A DNA stretch of 64,000 nucleotides from Escarpia spicata. Its lineage: Eukaryota > Annelida > Polychaeta > Sabellida > Siboglinidae. Positions 1-11,200 of the stretch are shown here, piece after piece (the stretch's first letter is position 1; each line of letters begins with the position of its first letter). The position numbers and the translations under genes are program-made. The notes below the pieces were generated by a model that was given only the letters and a program-made list of their open reading frames with translations, searched no databases and had not been told where the DNA came from. The stretch covers positions 28,709,249 to 28,773,248 of the forward strand of contig OZ023210.1 of NCBI GenBank assembly GCA_963995525.1, read 5' to 3'.

Positions 1-186
1 ATACGCATATACTCCTTTACTCAATGGATAGTTAACGACTGGAATAGACTTCCGGAAGCAGCAGTTTTGTCCAAAAACATTAACCAAGTCAAGGGACACA
101 TTGACAAATATTTACGCAATAGGGCGGAGGATTACACGAGTCAACGTTTGACTCCCTTCCTCGTCAACTCCTTGACTACTACGTAG
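1..186 (+). pseudogene. C-terminal tail of a non-LTR retrotransposon (LINE) ORF2
   Basis: Frame 1 is open from the window edge to a TAG at 184-186 and ends a reverse-transcriptase polyprotein. It contains the FTQWIVNDWNRLPEAAV type of block that closes many CR1/jockey-like LINE ORF2 proteins, followed by a short basic tail. The body of the element lies to the left of the window, so family and completeness cannot be judged. Confidence 0.65.
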
Positions 187-404
187 AAGAGGAGGATTCA
201 AGGTAAATGTTATGAATTAACACCCATGTAATTGTAAAACTTACTGCAATTTTAATATATACTAATATGAGTTATAATTAGGGATAACAGTAATGTGATA
301 GTAAAATATACAGTTGTAGCTCTGCCTTGGCCTTAGGCTTAGCCTTTGGTTGTCGCGTAAAATAATTAGAACTAGGAAAATAATGGATAGTAGTTAACTT
401 AATG
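187..404. other. AT-rich spacer, no feature seen
   Basis: This stretch lies between the LINE tail and the Gypsy pol fragment. It is AT-rich with no open frame or repeat structure that I recognise, and may be LINE 3' UTR. Confidence 0.3.
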
Positions 405-2564
405 GACGTTTCGTGAAAGACCTCGCCCGATTCACGAAGCCACTCAACGAACTCCTCTGCAAGGACATCGTGTGGGTGTGGGGAAGCGTGCATGAGAAGG
501 CGTTCGCTGAATTGAAACAGATGACATCGTCTATTCCTGTACTCACATTCTACGACGTGAAACTACCCACAGTCATATGTGCAGACGCAAGTGGATACGG
601 CCTCGGTGCCGTTCTGATGCAAGTCCATGACCACCAGATGATGCCTGTGGCGTATTGTTCCAGAACGTTGACGAAAGCGGAGATGGGATATGCGGCCATT
701 GAGAAAGAGTGTCTGGCGTGTACGTGGGCGTGCGAAAAGTTTGACCGATATCTGATGGGGTTGGAGAAGATCAAGTTGTTGACAGACCACAAACCTCTCA
801 TCCCGTTGATCAACTCTCGTGATATCGACCAGACACCGATTCGGTGTCAGCGCTTGTTGCTTCGCCTGATGCGATTCAACATCGTCGCAGAGCATGTGCC
901 TGGTAAAGACCAGGTGATCGCAGATACTCTGTCACGACAACCTCTACAGTGCGACCAGCGACTGGACTCTGTGGATGCCGTGCAGTCGTACGTCGAGGGT
1001 ATGCTATCGACAGTGCCCGTGCTTGACTCAATGCTACGACGCATTCGCGACGCCACGGAAAGCGACGACGCATTTCAGAGAGTCATCGCGTACACGTCTG
1101 GGGGTTGGCCACGACACATCTCGCAGGCAGACGAATGCTTGCGCGATCTGTACCACGTTCGGTCAGAGTTGAGTGTCGTGAAAGGAATCCTCGTGCGTGC
1201 TCGCAGGATCGTCGTCCCGCAGTCGTTGCGCAGCGAGATCCTCGAGAAGATCCACAGTGGTCACCAAGGGATCACGAAGTGTCGCGCGCGAGCTAACGAG
1301 ACAGTTTGGTGGCCGGGCTTGTCGAAGTCGATTGAGAGCCTGGTAGCGCGTTGTGCTGTCTGTCAAACGAAGAGATCCTCACAGTCGAGAGAGCCTCTCA
1401 AGAGCACCCCGATGCCCGACCGTCCATGGCAGAAAGTCGGTGCAGACTTGTTCGACTTCCGGGGTAAAACCTACATCGTCATGATCGACTATTACAGTCG
1501 ATACACCGAAGTCTCACATCTTAGCAACACATCTTCATCAGCCGTGATTGCGAAGATAAAAGATGTGAATGCACGATGGGGCCATCCAGATATCCTATTT
1601 ACAGACAACGGACCGCAGTTCAAGTCCCGCGAGTTCGCAGCGTTTACGAATGATGCGTGCGCTCATCAACCACGTGACCAGCAGTCCCTACTTCGCTCAG
1701 TCGAACGGGGAAGCGGAGAGGGCTGTACAGGTCGCGAAGAAACAGCTCGCGCAGGACGATCCGACGAAGGCGTTGATGGTGTACCGCGCGACACCTATTG
1801 CCGCAACAGGGTACAGCCCTGCAGAACTCATGATGGGCAGGCGTATGAAAACGACCGTACCGATACTGCCTGAGTTACTACAACCGAACTGGCCGGACTA
1901 CGAGTCCGCCTTCAACAACGACGAGGCGACGAAGCGGGTGTACGGACACCACTACGACCGTCACCACGGCGCGAAGCAGCTACCACCTCTTCAGCCGGGC
2001 GACGCCGTCCGCCTCAAACGAGACGACGAACGCAGATGGTCAGCAAACGGCACAGTACTCGCACGTGCTGATGCTCCGCGTTCCTTCATCGTCGAGACAA
2101 GCGACGGGGGCGTGTACCGACGGAACAGGAAGCACCTCCTCAAAGTGCCACCTGAACCGCCACGCACTTCCGAGACGACAGACGACCACCGAGACGAGCC
2201 TGATGACGTCGAGACGACGCCGACTCTTCCGGGCGATGAGCATCCTCAAGATGCGACTGAAGACGTGCCTAGTTGGCCGCGTCGCCCTGGATACGTGACG
2301 AGATCGGGGCGCGCAGTGCGAAAGCCCGACAGAATGGACGTTTAGTTTAGTTTAGTTTGCCCATTCATGTCAAAATTGAAGTGCACAGTAGGCCAGAATA
2401 ATGCCGATGATCTGTTGTCGCTTACAGGGAAAGCTGTCTAGCTACCCTTGTATTGATTTTGTAGTTTACATGTGTTTTATAATAGTTAGTCATACGTCAT
2501 GCGATTCGACTTCACGATTATTATGGAACTCTATCCTAGATGTGTTCATATCTTTGGGGGGAGA
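405..2564 (+). pseudogene. Gypsy (Ty3-type) pol fragment: end of RT, RNase H, integrase
   Basis: Broken LTR-retrotransposon pol. The 5' part starts inside the end of reverse transcriptase (KDLARFTKPLNELL). RNase H follows, with the DASGYGLGAVLMQ aspartate, the E of EKECLA and DHKPL. Next come the integrase H2C2 zinc finger (HSGHQG, later CAVCQ) and the catalytic core (D in GADLFD, D in FTDNGPQF). The frame is lost near 1645-1660: the first frame stops at 1873, while the downstream part (SNGEAERAV with the catalytic E, then the C-terminal domain ending at 2345) is in another frame. Gag, protease and most of RT are missing. The GC-rich coding sequence contrasts with AT-rich flanks. A purine tract (about 2554-2564) marks the 3' LTR border. 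Inactive. Confidence 0.88.
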
Positions 2565-2605
2565 TGTCATATTATTCGACTATAATATTGTTGACCTAAT
2601 CTTGT
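2565..2605 (+). repeat. Probable truncated 3' LTR of the first Gypsy element
   Basis: Directly after the purine tract TTGGGGGGAGA the sequence begins TGTCATATTATTCGAC, as an LTR starting with TG would. It is lost after about 40 bp, where gag sequence of a second element begins. The right-hand limit is inferred. Confidence 0.4.
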
Positions 2606-3025
2606 CGTGTGACACCTTTACGAAATACAGAGGCTTCCTGCGACGATCACATGCTGTATCTTACAAATGCCACAAGGAAGCGATTGTTGCAAGAGACAGA
2701 TCTTACTCTTGCTAAGTGCATCGACATCTGCCGATGCGCAGAGGTCACGGCAGATCAAATACGTACAATAGAACATGAAGAGGATTTGGCCCATGCTGTC
2801 ACAAGTAACTCACAAAGAGGACAACCGAGATTGAAATGCAAGTTCTGCGGGAAAAGTCATCCTTTCAAGAAGGAGCTGTGCCCTGCATGGGGAAAGACGC
2901 GCAAAATGTGTAACAAGAAAAATCATTTCGCAGAAAAATTTCCAACGAAGTACAAGAATGTCCATATGATGCTTGAAACTCAACCTGACTCAGACTCGGA
3001 ACAACTCCTATCTGTGACAGAATAA
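2606..3025 (+). pseudogene. Gag fragment of a second Gypsy element with degenerate zinc knuckle
   Basis: The open frame from 2609 ends at a TAA at 3023-3025. It resembles the gag C-terminus of invertebrate Ty3/Gypsy elements: a helical capsid tail (RKRLLQETDLTLAKCIDICR) followed by a CKFCGKSHPF zinc-knuckle region. A second knuckle has lost expected cysteines (TRKMCNKKNHFAEKF), a sign of decay. The capsid N-terminus is missing because the fragment abuts the LTR remnant of the preceding element. Confidence 0.75.
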
Positions 3026-3052
3026 CAGCGGCAGAAGATTATCTAAGCAGAG

Positions 3053-3247
3053 ATGCTGATCAATGATAAAGTTGTCACATTCCAGATTGATTGTGGCGCA
3101 TCTGTGAATGACATTCCTAAGAAGTATGTCAAAGACGAGTCTAATATGAGTTCATGCAAGACTTCACTTCATATGTGGAACAAGACAGTTCTAAGACCAA
3201 AGGGGAAGACACGGATAACTCTTTGCAACCCAACGAACATATCATAA
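3053..3247 (+). pseudogene. Retropepsin fragment of the second Gypsy element
   Basis: The short frame after gag carries the aspartic-protease active-site block VTFQIDCGASVNDIP (DCGA in place of the commoner DSGA). It runs straight into sequence matching the far C-terminus of pol, so the RT, RNase H and integrase core are deleted. Family assignment rests on the motif and on its position after a gag zinc knuckle. Confidence 0.7.
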
Positions 3248-3249
3248 CA

Positions 3250-3609
3250 CAAGGTACTGGAGCGAACTGGTCCAGTATTGTACCGGGTTCTGGTGAACGG
3301 TACTATATCATGTGGAGACGTCATGTTGACCAAATGCGAGCTGGAACGCCTGGCAACGGGGGATCGGAGGTTGTAGAAGAGCAAGATTCCGATCACACAT
3401 CAACAGGTTCAGAGCCGCCCAAACCGAGAGGACCTGCAGAGCCGCCCCAGCCGAATGAACCAGCAGCACTGAATAAACCGAGTTAACCAGCAGAACTACC
3501 TAAATCGCTTGAACAAGATTTGGTTGTTACACCTACTGTCGATGAGCGTACTACAACTCCAAATGTTCTGACTCGTTCAGGAAGGCTGTTACGGACTCCC
3601 GTAAACTGA
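3250..3609 (+). pseudogene. Pol C-terminal tail of the second Gypsy element
   Basis: The block around 3270-3350 encodes, across two frames, the post-integrase region (TGPVLYRVLVNGT, then WRRHVDQMRAG). A proline-rich stretch follows, then a final LTRSGRLLRTPVN block ending at TGA 3607-3609, the usual end of Gypsy pol before the 3' LTR. At least one frameshift and stops are present. Confidence 0.65.
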
Positions 3610-3773
3610 AGGATCATCTGTGCTAGAGACAGTCAAACATTATTGACACTGAACGATAATTGGACTCCCGTCTTACGTTCATGGTGGTCTATTCCCTAAT
3701 TGGACTTACGGTGGACATTAGAATTGTCCCGTAATAGTTCGTGTAAGAACCTATAACATATGGAAGGGGGAAG

Positions 3774-3962
3774 TGTTAGGTACTGTGTGGTTTTATCCAA
3801 CACCGATCGGTAATAGACTGGGACTTGGGCCTGTGTGGCCAATCACTGCGGCCGTTTCGGTCAGCGTCTGTCTGTTGTCGGGTGAGTAAACTGTTTGACA
3901 TGTTGTTGGTTCTTTCATTAAGTTTAGTTAGGATATTACTAGTTTTGTTACAAGACGTAACA
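3774..3962 (+). repeat. 3' LTR of the second Gypsy element (TGTTA...TAACA)
   Basis: A purine tract GGAAGGGGGAAG (3762-3773) precedes TGTTAGGTAC. The sequence continues about 189 bp to CGTAACA at 3956-3962, giving 5-bp inverted termini TGTTA/TAACA. This matches polypurine tract plus LTR architecture. The right end is set by the terminal match only; no second LTR is in the window to confirm it. Confidence 0.6.
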
Positions 3963-4073
3963 ATTTCTATACTTGCGCCATATTAGCATATACGTTTACC
4001 TTGTCTTCTCTAAACATACTTTTGGAACGAGTGTCATAGACAGTGATATTTTTTCTTTCACATTTCAGGCAAA

Positions 4074-6464
4074 ATGGTACGAGTATATACAAGAAAAATT
4101 TACCAGCAGACATGGTCAACAGAAGCCATGAACGAAGCGTGGCAAAAGTTTTCAACAAAGAGATGAGTCTTGGATAGGCAGCCCTGACCTATGGCATTCC
4201 TAAAACAACACTTTTTTGAAAAGTTAGGAAAGAGGGCGATGACGTGGCAAAAAGGCCTAGGACAATACAGGCGAGTTTTATAGATCAATTAATTATTTTA
4301 TGACACCATTTACTTTCCCTAAAAACTCGCATTGTCATTCTTTAAAATTAAGTTCATTATATTCAACGTTTAAATGATGTGTGCCTACATAAACGCAGAC
4401 TAGGTTTATGCCTATCCCATGATTGACTTGTCCTACTTCTTTTCTTGTATTGTTCAGGTCAATGTTCAACCGACAACAAGAAAATGACATTGAAGACTAT
4501 CTTCTATTCATGAAGAATCGTTTCTTCGGCTTAACACTCGCGGATTTCCGACAGCTGTCCTTCCAATTTACTGTCTGAAACAATCTAGACCATCCTTTCA
4601 ATCAGGAACAAAAGATGGCTGGGGCTGATTTTGTCTACGGATTTATCAAGCGCCAACCAACACACTACGCTCGCCAGAAGCAACATCAGCAGAACGAGCA
4701 GCAGGTTTTAACAAGGTATTAGTAGCGGATTTTTACGGACTTTTGGACTCTCTATGAAAAACACAATTTCCCCCCAAGCCGTATCTATAACAGCGATGAA
4801 ACCGGAGTAATGACGGTGGCAAACAAAACGTCAAAGGTTATATAGATGAAGGGGAAAAATAGGTTGGTGCACTCGGTTCGGCAGAAAGGGGAACACTGGT
4901 GACAGCAGAAATCTGTTTCAACGCTCTGGGGAATTACATACCGTCATTGCTCGTCTTCCCTCGAAAGAAGCTCAGTCCCGGCCCTATCAACGGCCATCAG
5001 TGGTTTCGCAAAAACTGGCATATACGCCCCTATAACCACACCAGATTCCCGGATTACATGTTCGCCAAACCCGCACCAAAAGATGAGCCAACACCTTCGA
5101 CATCAGACGCTGCACCACCACTTCCAGCCACACCTGATGCAGCACCACCACTTCCAGCCACACCTGATGCAGCACCACCACTTCCAGCCACACCTGATGC
5201 AGCACCACCACTTCCAGCCACACCTGATGCAGCACCACCACTTCCAGCCACACCTGATACAGCACCACCACTTCCAGCCACACCTGATGCAGCACCACCA
5301 CTTCTAGCCACACTTGATGCAGCACCACCACTTCCAACCACACCTGATGCAGCACCACCACTTCCAACCACACCTGATGCAGCACCACCACTTCCAACCA
5401 CACCTGATGCAGCACCACCACTTCCAGCCACACCTGATGCAGCACCACCACTTCTAGCCACACCTGATGCAGCACCACCACTTCTAGCCACACTTGATGC
5501 AGCACCACCACTTCTAGCCACACTTGATGCAGCACCACCACTTCCAACCACACCTGATGCAGCACCACCACTTCCAGCCACACCTGATGCAGCACCACCA
5601 CTTCCAACCACACCTGATGCAGCACCACCACTTCCAACCACACCTGATGCAGCACCACCACTTCCAGCCACACCTGATGCAGCACCACCACTTCTAGCCA
5701 CACCTGATGCAGCACCACCACTTCTAGCCACACCTGATGCAGCACCACCACTTCCAACCACACCTGATGCAGCACCACCACTTCCAGCCACACCTGATGC
5801 AGCACCACCACTTCTAGTCACACCTGATGCAGCACCACCACTTCCAGCCACACCTGATGCAGCACCACCACTTCCAGCCACACCTGAAGCAGCATCACCA
5901 CTTCCAGCCATACCTGATACAGCACCACCACTTCCAGCCACACCTGATGCAGCACCACCACTTCCAGCCACACCTGATGCAGCACCACCACTTCCAGCTC
6001 GACCCGACGTTACGTGTCGCCGGCAAAAATTATGGGGGTCCCGCATGTTGTTCAGGCTGGTCCAAGGAGATGCGGAATTTAAAGGGGCAAGACTGTCGTA
6101 TTGACGAGTAGGCCTAGTCCATATTTAAAAGAATAACAAGCCGAGCGTAGGCCTGATGAGAAAAGAAAGATACCTGCCATTAGGATCAAGTTGTTCTATG
6201 GAAAACAATGTGTTGGTAAAGGTCAAAGCAAGGGTAATGCGAAAGGAAAAGGCATCGTGAAAAAAGGGGAGAAAACAACAGGAGAGTGTTGAGGATGTCA
6301 AATATATTTTTTGTTCAGGACTGTATTCTGAATTTATGAGTGGCGAAGAGTGGATCAAGTGTGATTCATGTAACAAATGGGCACACGAGGAATGTGCAGG
6401 AACACAGGGCGGATACGTTAATTATACTTGTGAATTATGCCTCACTACAGCCTGGTATAAATAA
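4074..6464 (+). pseudogene. Pogo/Tigger-like DDE transposase pseudogene with internal minisatellite and C-terminal PHD-type finger
   Basis: Pieces appear in order. An ATG at 4074 opens a psq-type helix-turn-helix N-terminus (VRVYTRK..STEAMNEAW). A probable intron of about 4275-4459 ends in TTGTATTGTTCAG. The CENP-B-like region follows (ENDIEDYLLFMKNRFFGLTL), then the first catalytic aspartate block YNSDETGVMTV near 4790 and MTAEICFNALGNYIPSLLVF at 4899-4964. The rest of the catalytic core is deleted: FPRKK runs into a late FAKTGIY block. The linker at 5105-5999 is a 30-bp tandem repeat. Downstream, 6320-6464 encodes EEWIKCDSCNKWAHEECAG and CELC, a PHD-like finger typical of the end of this transposase type. 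Stops and frameshifts throughout show it is dead. Confidence 0.8.
5105..5999. repeat. 30-bp minisatellite, about 30 copies, inside the transposase linker
   Basis: The unit CACCTGATGCAGCACCACCA plus CTTCCAGCCA repeats head to tail about 30 times. Because 30 is a multiple of three, the frame reads PDAAPPLPAT in every unit. The other frames stay open too, giving long artefactual ORFs on both strands. Variants (CTTCTAGCCA, CTTCCAACCA) recur in blocks, suggesting multi-unit duplications. Confidence 0.97.
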
Positions 6465-8134
6465 TTGCGACTGAACACAATGGCTAATTAAGGTGTTTGC
6501 CTACAGAGAATCACAGATTTCTGGATAAATCTATTCAAGTCATCGTATATTGTACTCCGAGTCTTTCCGACTTCACGTCCATTTCGGTATTCAGTCAATT
6601 TCTTTCTTGCACTATTTCCACGTTTATAGCACTAATCCTATGTTGCCGAGTTTAAATGTCTGATGGCAATTGGCCTTCTTGATCATTGTTTGTTCACGTT
6701 TATACTGAGATCATCCATGTTGGTCAATCCGTCGTGTCAAGGCATTCTCACTATCTCGGCATGCAGTTGTAGCATGCAGTATGCTGTAGTAGGCGTCTTC
6801 GTTTTCCGGTTCTGCATCATTGGTTGGGGAGGAACATAGGGTAATCGCAAGTTTGCTGTACTTGCCAATGAACCTAACTCGCAGCAGTCCAGCAAAGACT
6901 GGTTTTCATTCTGTCAACGTCTTTTGAATCCCATTGTTGAGGATTAGTGCCAATTCAACAATGTGGCAATTGTCGTCTCTGCCAGAGTACAACATTGTCT
7001 CTCATGTCGTGTGCACCCAGACCTTTGTAATTTTGCGTGCCTGTATACCCTTTTGAATGGGCCCATGCATGTGACCGTGCCCCCTATACCATTTGAAATG
7101 TGTCCCCGTTCATGTTACAAACATGAAAAATTATCAACAGCACCCCCTTCCGTCTTCAGATGTCACCAGTCGCGCCGAGACATGCAGCGGAGCTACTAAA
7201 GTTACGGCGGCGCGGTAGCAACAAATTGTCTACACCATTTGATTCGGCCGCTGGTGGAGGTTTTTGTGCTCTCCATAGACTCGCTTTCTTGATCCACCCC
7301 CGATTTGGACTCACCAATGGTGACCATCCTCCCGCACCAGGGGTCGCTGCTGCTGATTACGTCAGTGCGAAACTCTGAATTTAAGCTCAGCCTATGAAAT
7401 CGCTCACCAGACTAGTGGATGTCGGCAGGTCAGGTGGTCATAATAATTTAAACCAACCGTGGCTCATGTTACATGCAGTGTTTAGGAAATAGAAGCAATT
7501 ATTCGAATACACAATACCGATGAGCTGCTCGTGCTAATCGGCGAACGGGTCATTATATATTGGGATTCCCAGAAGTCGTTTATCCGTCTTCAAATTGGGA
7601 CGGGTATTTGCACTGATCTCACGAGTGATGCAGTCGCGACTAGCGAAGTCAATTACTAATTTGAATCAGCTAACTTCCGCACTTCGCGTAGGGGATCAGC
7701 TCTGGCTTGCGAAGATGATGGTGACTAATTTTTCAGTTTCAATTCTAATAAATTGTGCTAATCCAGAAATGCAACAGTGCAACTGATAAACTGTTCTGCA
7801 ATACAATATTTTATGTGACCACCTTTATGTTTTCAAGCAATCTAAACAGTCAAACATTTATTATTTGTATACACATTTTACAAGCATTAACATATATATA
7901 CATCATCAATGAGTTGATTGTGTTGTATTTGTGCAGCAGAAACCCAACAATACCAGTAAATTCAATGAATAATCTTTACTACATGTATAAAATAACAAAC
8001 TCAAAGTAGTACAATTGTAATAAATAATTGTCTACTATCATAATGTTCTATAGTAAACAACAGAACACTAAAAGCTCAGTTTGGAGATTTTGGAGTCGTC
8101 ATGATTGTTAGCATCTTCTGAAATAAATCTGCTA
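6465..8134. other. No gene recognised; includes ABAT 3' flank
   Basis: I see no convincing exon or element between the transposase end and the ABAT stop. On the minus strand an AATAAA at 7857-7862 lies about 270 nt past the ABAT stop and is a candidate polyadenylation signal. Open frames near 6963-7378 look like chance. Confidence 0.3.
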
Positions 8135-8256
8135 CTAATTGTTGCTATGTAGGACATCGTCAAAGATGTTGAGAAAGATGTCGGCGTGATGATCTTGGAA
8201 GATGAGCGTGGGGCGGAGACGTAAGGTGTGAATACCACTGCCTGCAGCAAGCACTC
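8135..8256 (-). CDS. ABAT: ABAT exon 13 (terminal)
   Basis: Residues 456-495 and stop [23 protein letters not shown] then [20 protein letters not shown]. The RLRPT arginine pair corresponds to the carboxylate-binding arginine region. Acceptor GACCAG|GAGTGC; the split Gly codon joins exon 12. Confidence 0.95.
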
Positions 8257-11200
8257 CTGGTCGAACAAACGCACAATGTTCACATGAAAACAGTCAAATT
8301 ACATCACCAATAATAATTACTAAATGTTGTTAACTAATATTTTTATATTTCAATGTCTAAATTTTAACTAATATTTTAATGCTTTATTGTTACTATTATT
8401 TTAATGTTTTAAACATTTATAATGATGATTAAACATTGTAATTCGCTTCTGAATGGTCAAAATGGCCAGATTAATCATGCAAAGAAATGCTGTATTATTA
8501 TCATCATCATTTATATATAAATATAGTTATTCATAAATTGTTAAATTAAATCAAAATGTCTTGATGTGCAGCTGTACAAGATGACTTGTCGAGAGTGAGT
8601 TGAACAAAGAAAGTTAGGTAACCCCAACCCCACAAGGGATAAAGAAAACATTAAATATGTTGCTAAGTCAGTCTTTTTAAAGGTATTTCTCATTTCTAGA
8701 TTGACCCGAAGGAGTAACAGTTTCAACTAACCACTGTTCTTCAGGTCTGTCAATAACTGGTCCCTGTGCTTGGCGTCTCTGACGTCAACGGCACAGAACA
8801 TGCCCTCCCCTCTTGCTCCACTCAATTGGCCGGGGTAACGCTCCTGTCAAAGTCATCACTTATCAAGTTTTCAATTTATAAGTTGATACCTCATATGGGA
8901 GGTTACATGTATGTGACAAAATTAAGATACCACTCGCGCGGTGAAAACGCGACCTAAAAATAGGTTTCTCAAATTTGTTTTTTGTCAGAAAGAATTCAAT
9001 ATGTCATGACTAATTCGCAGTCACCAATTTACCCCATTAGTTACGTGTCTACTGCGAAATCCAGCAATTCTGTGCAACTTGAAGATTTTACTATTTTAGT
9101 TAACAAAGGGGAAACAAACGGGCAGCCGTACCACTGACGAAATCATGCAACGTTTCGCATTGTCTCAACTGTTTGTTGGCGTGGCTAGTCCATCCTGGAC
9201 GGTAACTATTACATTAAAAAATGTGGTTCATTAGTCTATGATAGTTTGTCCATAGTTTACAAACAAATTTACATCTGTATTACCTGTAAATCTGTCATCC
9301 CTTGAACTAGTTTCTTGCCGACTCTGGTGACATTCTCCAACAGTTCTTCATCACGAATCACCTTCAACATCTCTTCCAGCAGAATCACCTTCGACGGGTC
9401 ACCCATCCACGTGTTGAATATTCTATAGCCCTGATGAATTCACATACATACGGGTCGTAGATTAATATCTGAAAGTTTGGTGCCAAAGTCGTCTAGGGGG
9501 AAACATACATCTACAGGGAAACATACATACGCACGCATGCACGCACGCATTCATGCAAGCACACACGCACACACACACACACACACTATGTCACTTGATG
9601 TGTGAACACACTTGCAATGATATACAGTTGTGAATGGTGGATATTGGTCAACGATCATTGTATTATACCTGGAAATTCAATCGTATAGGAAATCAATAGC
9701 ATTGTCATTTTCACAAAGACTCTGAACACGCTACCTCGGTCGGCCTCATTTCGTCAGTGTAGTAGAAGCCTCCTGTCATCATCTTCTTGCTGAAGATGAC
9801 AATGTCTGGGGGCGCGGGCAGGTGAAAGGTGTTATGGAACCACATGTGGCCCGTAGTACCCGCTCCAGTCTGGACCTCATCCAACACCAGGTACACGCCA
9901 TACTGAAGGCAAACACGCATCATGTACTCGGCTGTATCACAGTCACTGTGTAGTGTGTGTTGTCTATAGACCTGACACCACACTGTTGTCAGATCACTGA
10001 TGCTGTCTATGGAACTTCAGTGATCTGCAGATCTACACTGTCATGCCAAACACATCTGTATGTAACTATTGTTCGCTCACATGACCTGATTATGTTTTTG
10101 TACGTACATATGAATGTCTCTACTTTACTTACTAGTGTACTTGTCATAACATCCTTTGTTCTTAACTATGAGTTGTTACGACATCCTTTGGCTTTGCACT
10201 AACATTTGAATGTACAGCCTTTGTACTTATAAATGAATGTTTAAGTCATCTTTTGTAGATAACTATGGATCTTTACTACATTATCTGTACTACCACGATG
10301 TCTATGACATCTGTTGTTCTTACATACAAAACGTTTGCAACACCTTTTGCACTTTAATTACATATCAAATTTAACAACATTAAAAAGGCGTTTGCGAGAT
10401 CTTTTCAACACTCACGTCTTTGCATACTTGCTGAAGTTGTCGGAAGAAATCTGGAGAGGCATGGTTATCTCCCCCCTCACCCTGGATGGGCTCCACCACA
10501 ACCCCAGCCACAGGGGTACCTCGGGCACTGTACTCCTCTATCTTACTGCACACCTGTGTTTAATACACACCTTTACTTTTTAACTTCCAAGGTGAATTGA
10601 ACCTTTATTCAAAAATGATAAGTACATGCCATAATGTTTGACAAAATACCTTTAAACACGATAAATAATTTGTATTCAAAAATATGTTTTACTTTTAGTA
10701 CATAAAAAGCATTTTTAGTAGCTACTAATGTCATGAAAACAATATAGCTATCGTTTTACTGCTAGGCACACAAAAACTGGCTGTACTTGGGTTGAAAACA
10801 CACAAAATCTGGAAACTCATTATATGGTCTTTTTTAGTTTTGTCCACATCAAAGTCACTTTTTAGTTATAGTTTCACTATCAAAAGTATAATCTGGTTCC
10901 ATTCATCTTTGAGTAACACCCGCAACAAGAAACAGGATAACAAGTGCTTTGATTTTATTCCAAGTTAATTCAGTTTGTAACATTTGCATTTGATAAACCT
11001 AATAAAATGCCCATTGTTGAAACTATTTAGACAACTGGTTTAGACAACGGTTAACCATATTCTTTAAACAAATGGAAATAAAGTAGCTGTGAAGATTTGT
11101 TTATTTTGCAGATTCTTTCAAGCAATGTTCTTACATATCTACCAAATCAGTGTCAACCAAATAACACGTTCATAGTTACCTGAGGTAGGTCTTAGGAACT

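Noticed and set aside
4987..6046. Long minus-strand open frames over the 30-bp array
   Set aside because: Period 30 keeps every frame open; these are shadows of the repeat, with no domain.
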